Of a stretch of 64,000 bases of DNA, positions 62,273 to 64,000 are shown piece after piece. The position numbers and the translations under genes are program-made. The first letter of the stretch is position 1; each line of letters starts with the position of its first letter. The stretch comes from Sulfoacidibacillus ferrooxidans (GTDB taxonomy: Bacteria > Bacillota > Bacilli > Alicyclobacillales > SLC66): the NCBI RefSeq assembly GCF_022606465.1, contig NZ_JALBUF010000003.1, positions 186,001-250,000 of the forward strand. The letters run 5' to 3'. The notes under the pieces are model-generated. The model was not told where the DNA came from, ran no database searches, and saw only the letters and a list, made by a program, of their open reading frames with translations.

Positions 62273-64000
62273 GCAACAATTTGGCGTGCCAATCGATCCC
62301 CAATACCTGCCTTACGAAACTCTTCGAGCGGTGCATTTTTCATCTCATTAAGAGAATTAAAGTGTCTTAATAATTGTTTTCGTCGTGCTTCCCCGATACC
62401 AGGAATCTCGTCCAATAAGCTGTGCAATGAATTTTTTTGTCGAGTCCCACGATGAAATGTAATTGCAAAACGATGCACTTCATCTTGAATCCGCTGCAAT
62501 AAATGAAATGCTGATGTTCCATGATCTAATGCTACTGGATCAAGTTCCTCTCCTAAAAATAATTGATGACTGCGATGTCTATCATCTTTCGCAAGACCAC
62601 AGACAGGGATGTCTAGCGATAGTTCATTTTCTAATACATCAATAGCGGCCGCAATTTGCCCTTTACCACCGTCAACCATGATGAGGTCAGGTAGTGTTAG
62701 CTGTTCTTTTAAAGCACGCGTATACCGCCTTCGAATGACTTCACGCATAGAGGCATAGTCATCAGGACCAATAACTGTTTTTATTTTAAATTTACGATAT
62801 TCATTTCGCGCTGGCTGTCCATCCACAAAAACAACCATAGCAGCCACGGGATCTGTTCCTTGCGTATTGGAGTTATCAAACGCTTCTATGCGATGAAGTT
62901 CAGGAAGCCCAAGTACATCTGTTAATTCCTGCATGGCACTCACTGTTCTGCGCTCATCCCGTTCCATCAATCGAAACTTTTCTTCAAGTGCAAGCCTTGC
63001 ATTTTTAGTAGCCAATTCAACTAAATCGTATTTTTTACCGCGTTTGGGTTGCATGATTTTAGCACCTAAAAACTCCTGAAATCCATCCAATTCCACATCT
63101 TCAGGAATCCATACTTCCTTTGGCACATCCGGATTATCAAAGTAAAACTGTGCAATATATGACGAAATATCTTCAGATTCTGTACTGTGATATCGGAAAA
63201 CAGATGCAGCACGCTCGATCATTTTTCCTTGACGGATAATAAACACTTGAATGCTCATGTACCCTTTGTCTGCATAAACGCCAAACACATCACGATCCAC
63301 GCGATCTGCATGCGTTACTTTTTGTGTCTCCATGACACGTCCAATGTGTATCACTAAATCACGTAACTCAGCGGCTCGTTCAAAGTTCATTGCTTCTGCT
63401 TCATGTTCCATTTTTTTAACTAAATCAGCTGTAATCGCCTCATATCCACCATTCAAAAAATCAGTAATTTCTTTTACTAGTTGTTGATATGTTTGTTCTT
63501 CTACAATAAATTCACAAGGTGCCAAACATTGTCCAATGTGATAATAAAGACAGACCTTGGGTTTTAGTTTTTTACATTTGCGCAATGGGTATAACCGATC
63601 TAAAAGTTTTTTTGTTTCAGATGCCGCTCCTCCATTTGGATAGGGGCCAAAATAAGCCGCTTTATCTTTCTGAATCTTTCTCACGATTTCTAAGCGTGGA
63701 TGCTCTTCACGCGTAATCTTGATATATGGATATGTTTTATCATCTCTTAACATAATATTATAATGTGGACTGTAGTGTTTAATCAGATTACATTCTAAAA
63801 CCAGTGCCTCTGCGACAGTATCAGTTACAATATATTCAAAATCCACAATGTGGCTCACGAGGAGTTGGGTCTTTCCGTCATGACTGCCCGTAAAATAAGA
63901 TCGCACTCGATTTTTCAGCACTTTCGCTTTACCTGCATAGATGACTTTCCCATCTGCATCCTTCATCAGGTAACATCCCGGTTTCTCTGGAAGTAATGCT
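62254..64000 (-). CDS. uvrC: Excinuclease ABC subunit C (partial, 5' end outside window)
   Basis: About 581 residues are inside the window. It starts within the GIY-YIG nuclease domain (ALLPEKPGCYLMKDADGKVIYAGKAKVLK), continues through the UVR region (VKKMEHEAEAMNFERAAELRD), the RNase H-like nuclease (FDNSNTQGTDPVAAMVVF; MVDGGKGQ) and ends in helix–hairpin–helix motifs (LDEIPGIGEARRKQLLRHF). It makes both incisions in nucleotide excision repair with UvrAB. Only about ten N-terminal residues are missing. Confidence 0.96.
   Translation of the reverse strand, partial: ALLPEKPGCYLMKDADGKVIYAGKAKVLKNRVRSYFTGSHDGKTQLLVSHIVDFEYIVTDTVAEALVLECNLIKHYSPHYNIMLRDDKTYPYIKITREEHPRLEIVRKIQKDKAAYFGPYPNGGAASETKKLLDRLYPLRKCKKLKPKVCLYYHIGQCLAPCEFIVEEQTYQQLVKEITDFLNGGYEAITADLVKKMEHEAEAMNFERAAELRDLVIHIGRVMETQKVTHADRVDRDVFGVYADKGYMSIQVFIIRQGKMIERAASVFRYHSTESEDISSYIAQFYFDNPDVPKEVWIPEDVELDGFQEFLGAKIMQPKRGKKYDLVELATKNARLALEEKFRLMERDERRTVSAMQELTDVLGLPELHRIEAFDNSNTQGTDPVAAMVVFVDGQPARNEYRKFKIKTVIGPDDYASMREVIRRRYTRALKEQLTLPDLIMVDGGKGQIAAAIDVLENELSLDIPVCGLAKDDRHRSHQLFLGEELDPVALDHGTSAFHLLQRIQDEVHRFAITFHRGTRQKNSLHSLLDEIPGIGEARRKQLLRHFNSLNEMKNAPLEEFRKAGIGDRLARQIVAHLQSS

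Noticed and set aside
1-64000. CRISPR arrays, rRNA genes, insertion sequences with DDE transposases
   Set aside because: No regularly spaced repeats, rRNA-like segments or transposase frames were found.

Overview
The window looks like a chromosomal segment of a spore-forming, aerobic Firmicute. Most of it keeps the Bacillus subtilis gene order maf–spoIIB–(comC)–folC–valS–ysxE–spoVID–hemLBDCXA–engB–lonA–lonB–clpX–tig, followed by rdgB–rph–racE–ysmB–gerE–sdhBAC and, near the end, uvrC. The sulfocyanin-like domain, the aa3-type quinol oxidase and CotS-type kinases would suit an Alicyclobacillaceae-like organism, but that placement is inference only.

Layout. 0–7 kb: Maf, a SpoIIB-like SPOR protein, a cation/proton antiporter, bacilliredoxin YtxJ, a YabE-like cell-wall protein, a prepilin peptidase without its N-terminal domain, and PilT. 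7–12.7 kb: MurC, FolC and ValS, with a T-box before valS. 12.7–19 kb: small membrane proteins, two CotS/YsxE kinase-like proteins, SpoVID and an MFS exporter. 19–25.4 kb: the complete hemAXCDBL operon for glutamate-to-uroporphyrinogen synthesis. 25.7–35 kb: an EamA transporter, EngB, two Lon proteases, ClpX, ClpP, trigger factor and tRNA-Arg(UCU). 35–38 kb: RdgB, RNase PH, glutamate racemase and a MarR regulator. 38–44.7 kb: an ABC-F ATPase with a leader peptide, the qoxABCD quinol oxidase and its assembly factor CtaM. 55.9–64 kb: sdhCAB, metX–hom under a SAM riboswitch, and uvrC.

Main discovery. The late-sporulation regulator gene gerE is split. Its 5' part (SigK-like promoter, RBS, GTG start, 51 codons) is at 55568–55738. 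Its 3' part (24 codons, stop, intrinsic terminator) is at 45004–45087. The two lie 10,507 bp apart and share an 8-bp core in the same reading phase. Joining them gives a 75-codon GerE. The DNA between them carries a large serine recombinase next to one junction, a 57-aa ORF in front of it, and six non-phage cargo genes: HutD-like, polysaccharide deacetylase, an amino-acid permease with a c-di-AMP riboswitch, an extradiol dioxygenase, a FUSC protein and a degenerate sulfocyanin-domain membrane protein. Joining the two element ends gives an attP-like site with 20-bp arms that match as inverted repeats at 15 of 20 positions. This is the architecture of a skin-type sporulation-gene intervening element, here in gerE. 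Whether it excises during sporulation cannot be seen from sequence.

Regulation that can be read directly: T-box (valS), SAM-I riboswitch (metX–hom), c-di-AMP riboswitch (permease), leader peptide plus hairpin (ABC-F), several SigA-like promoters, and intrinsic terminators, some of which contain the stop codon of the gene they end.
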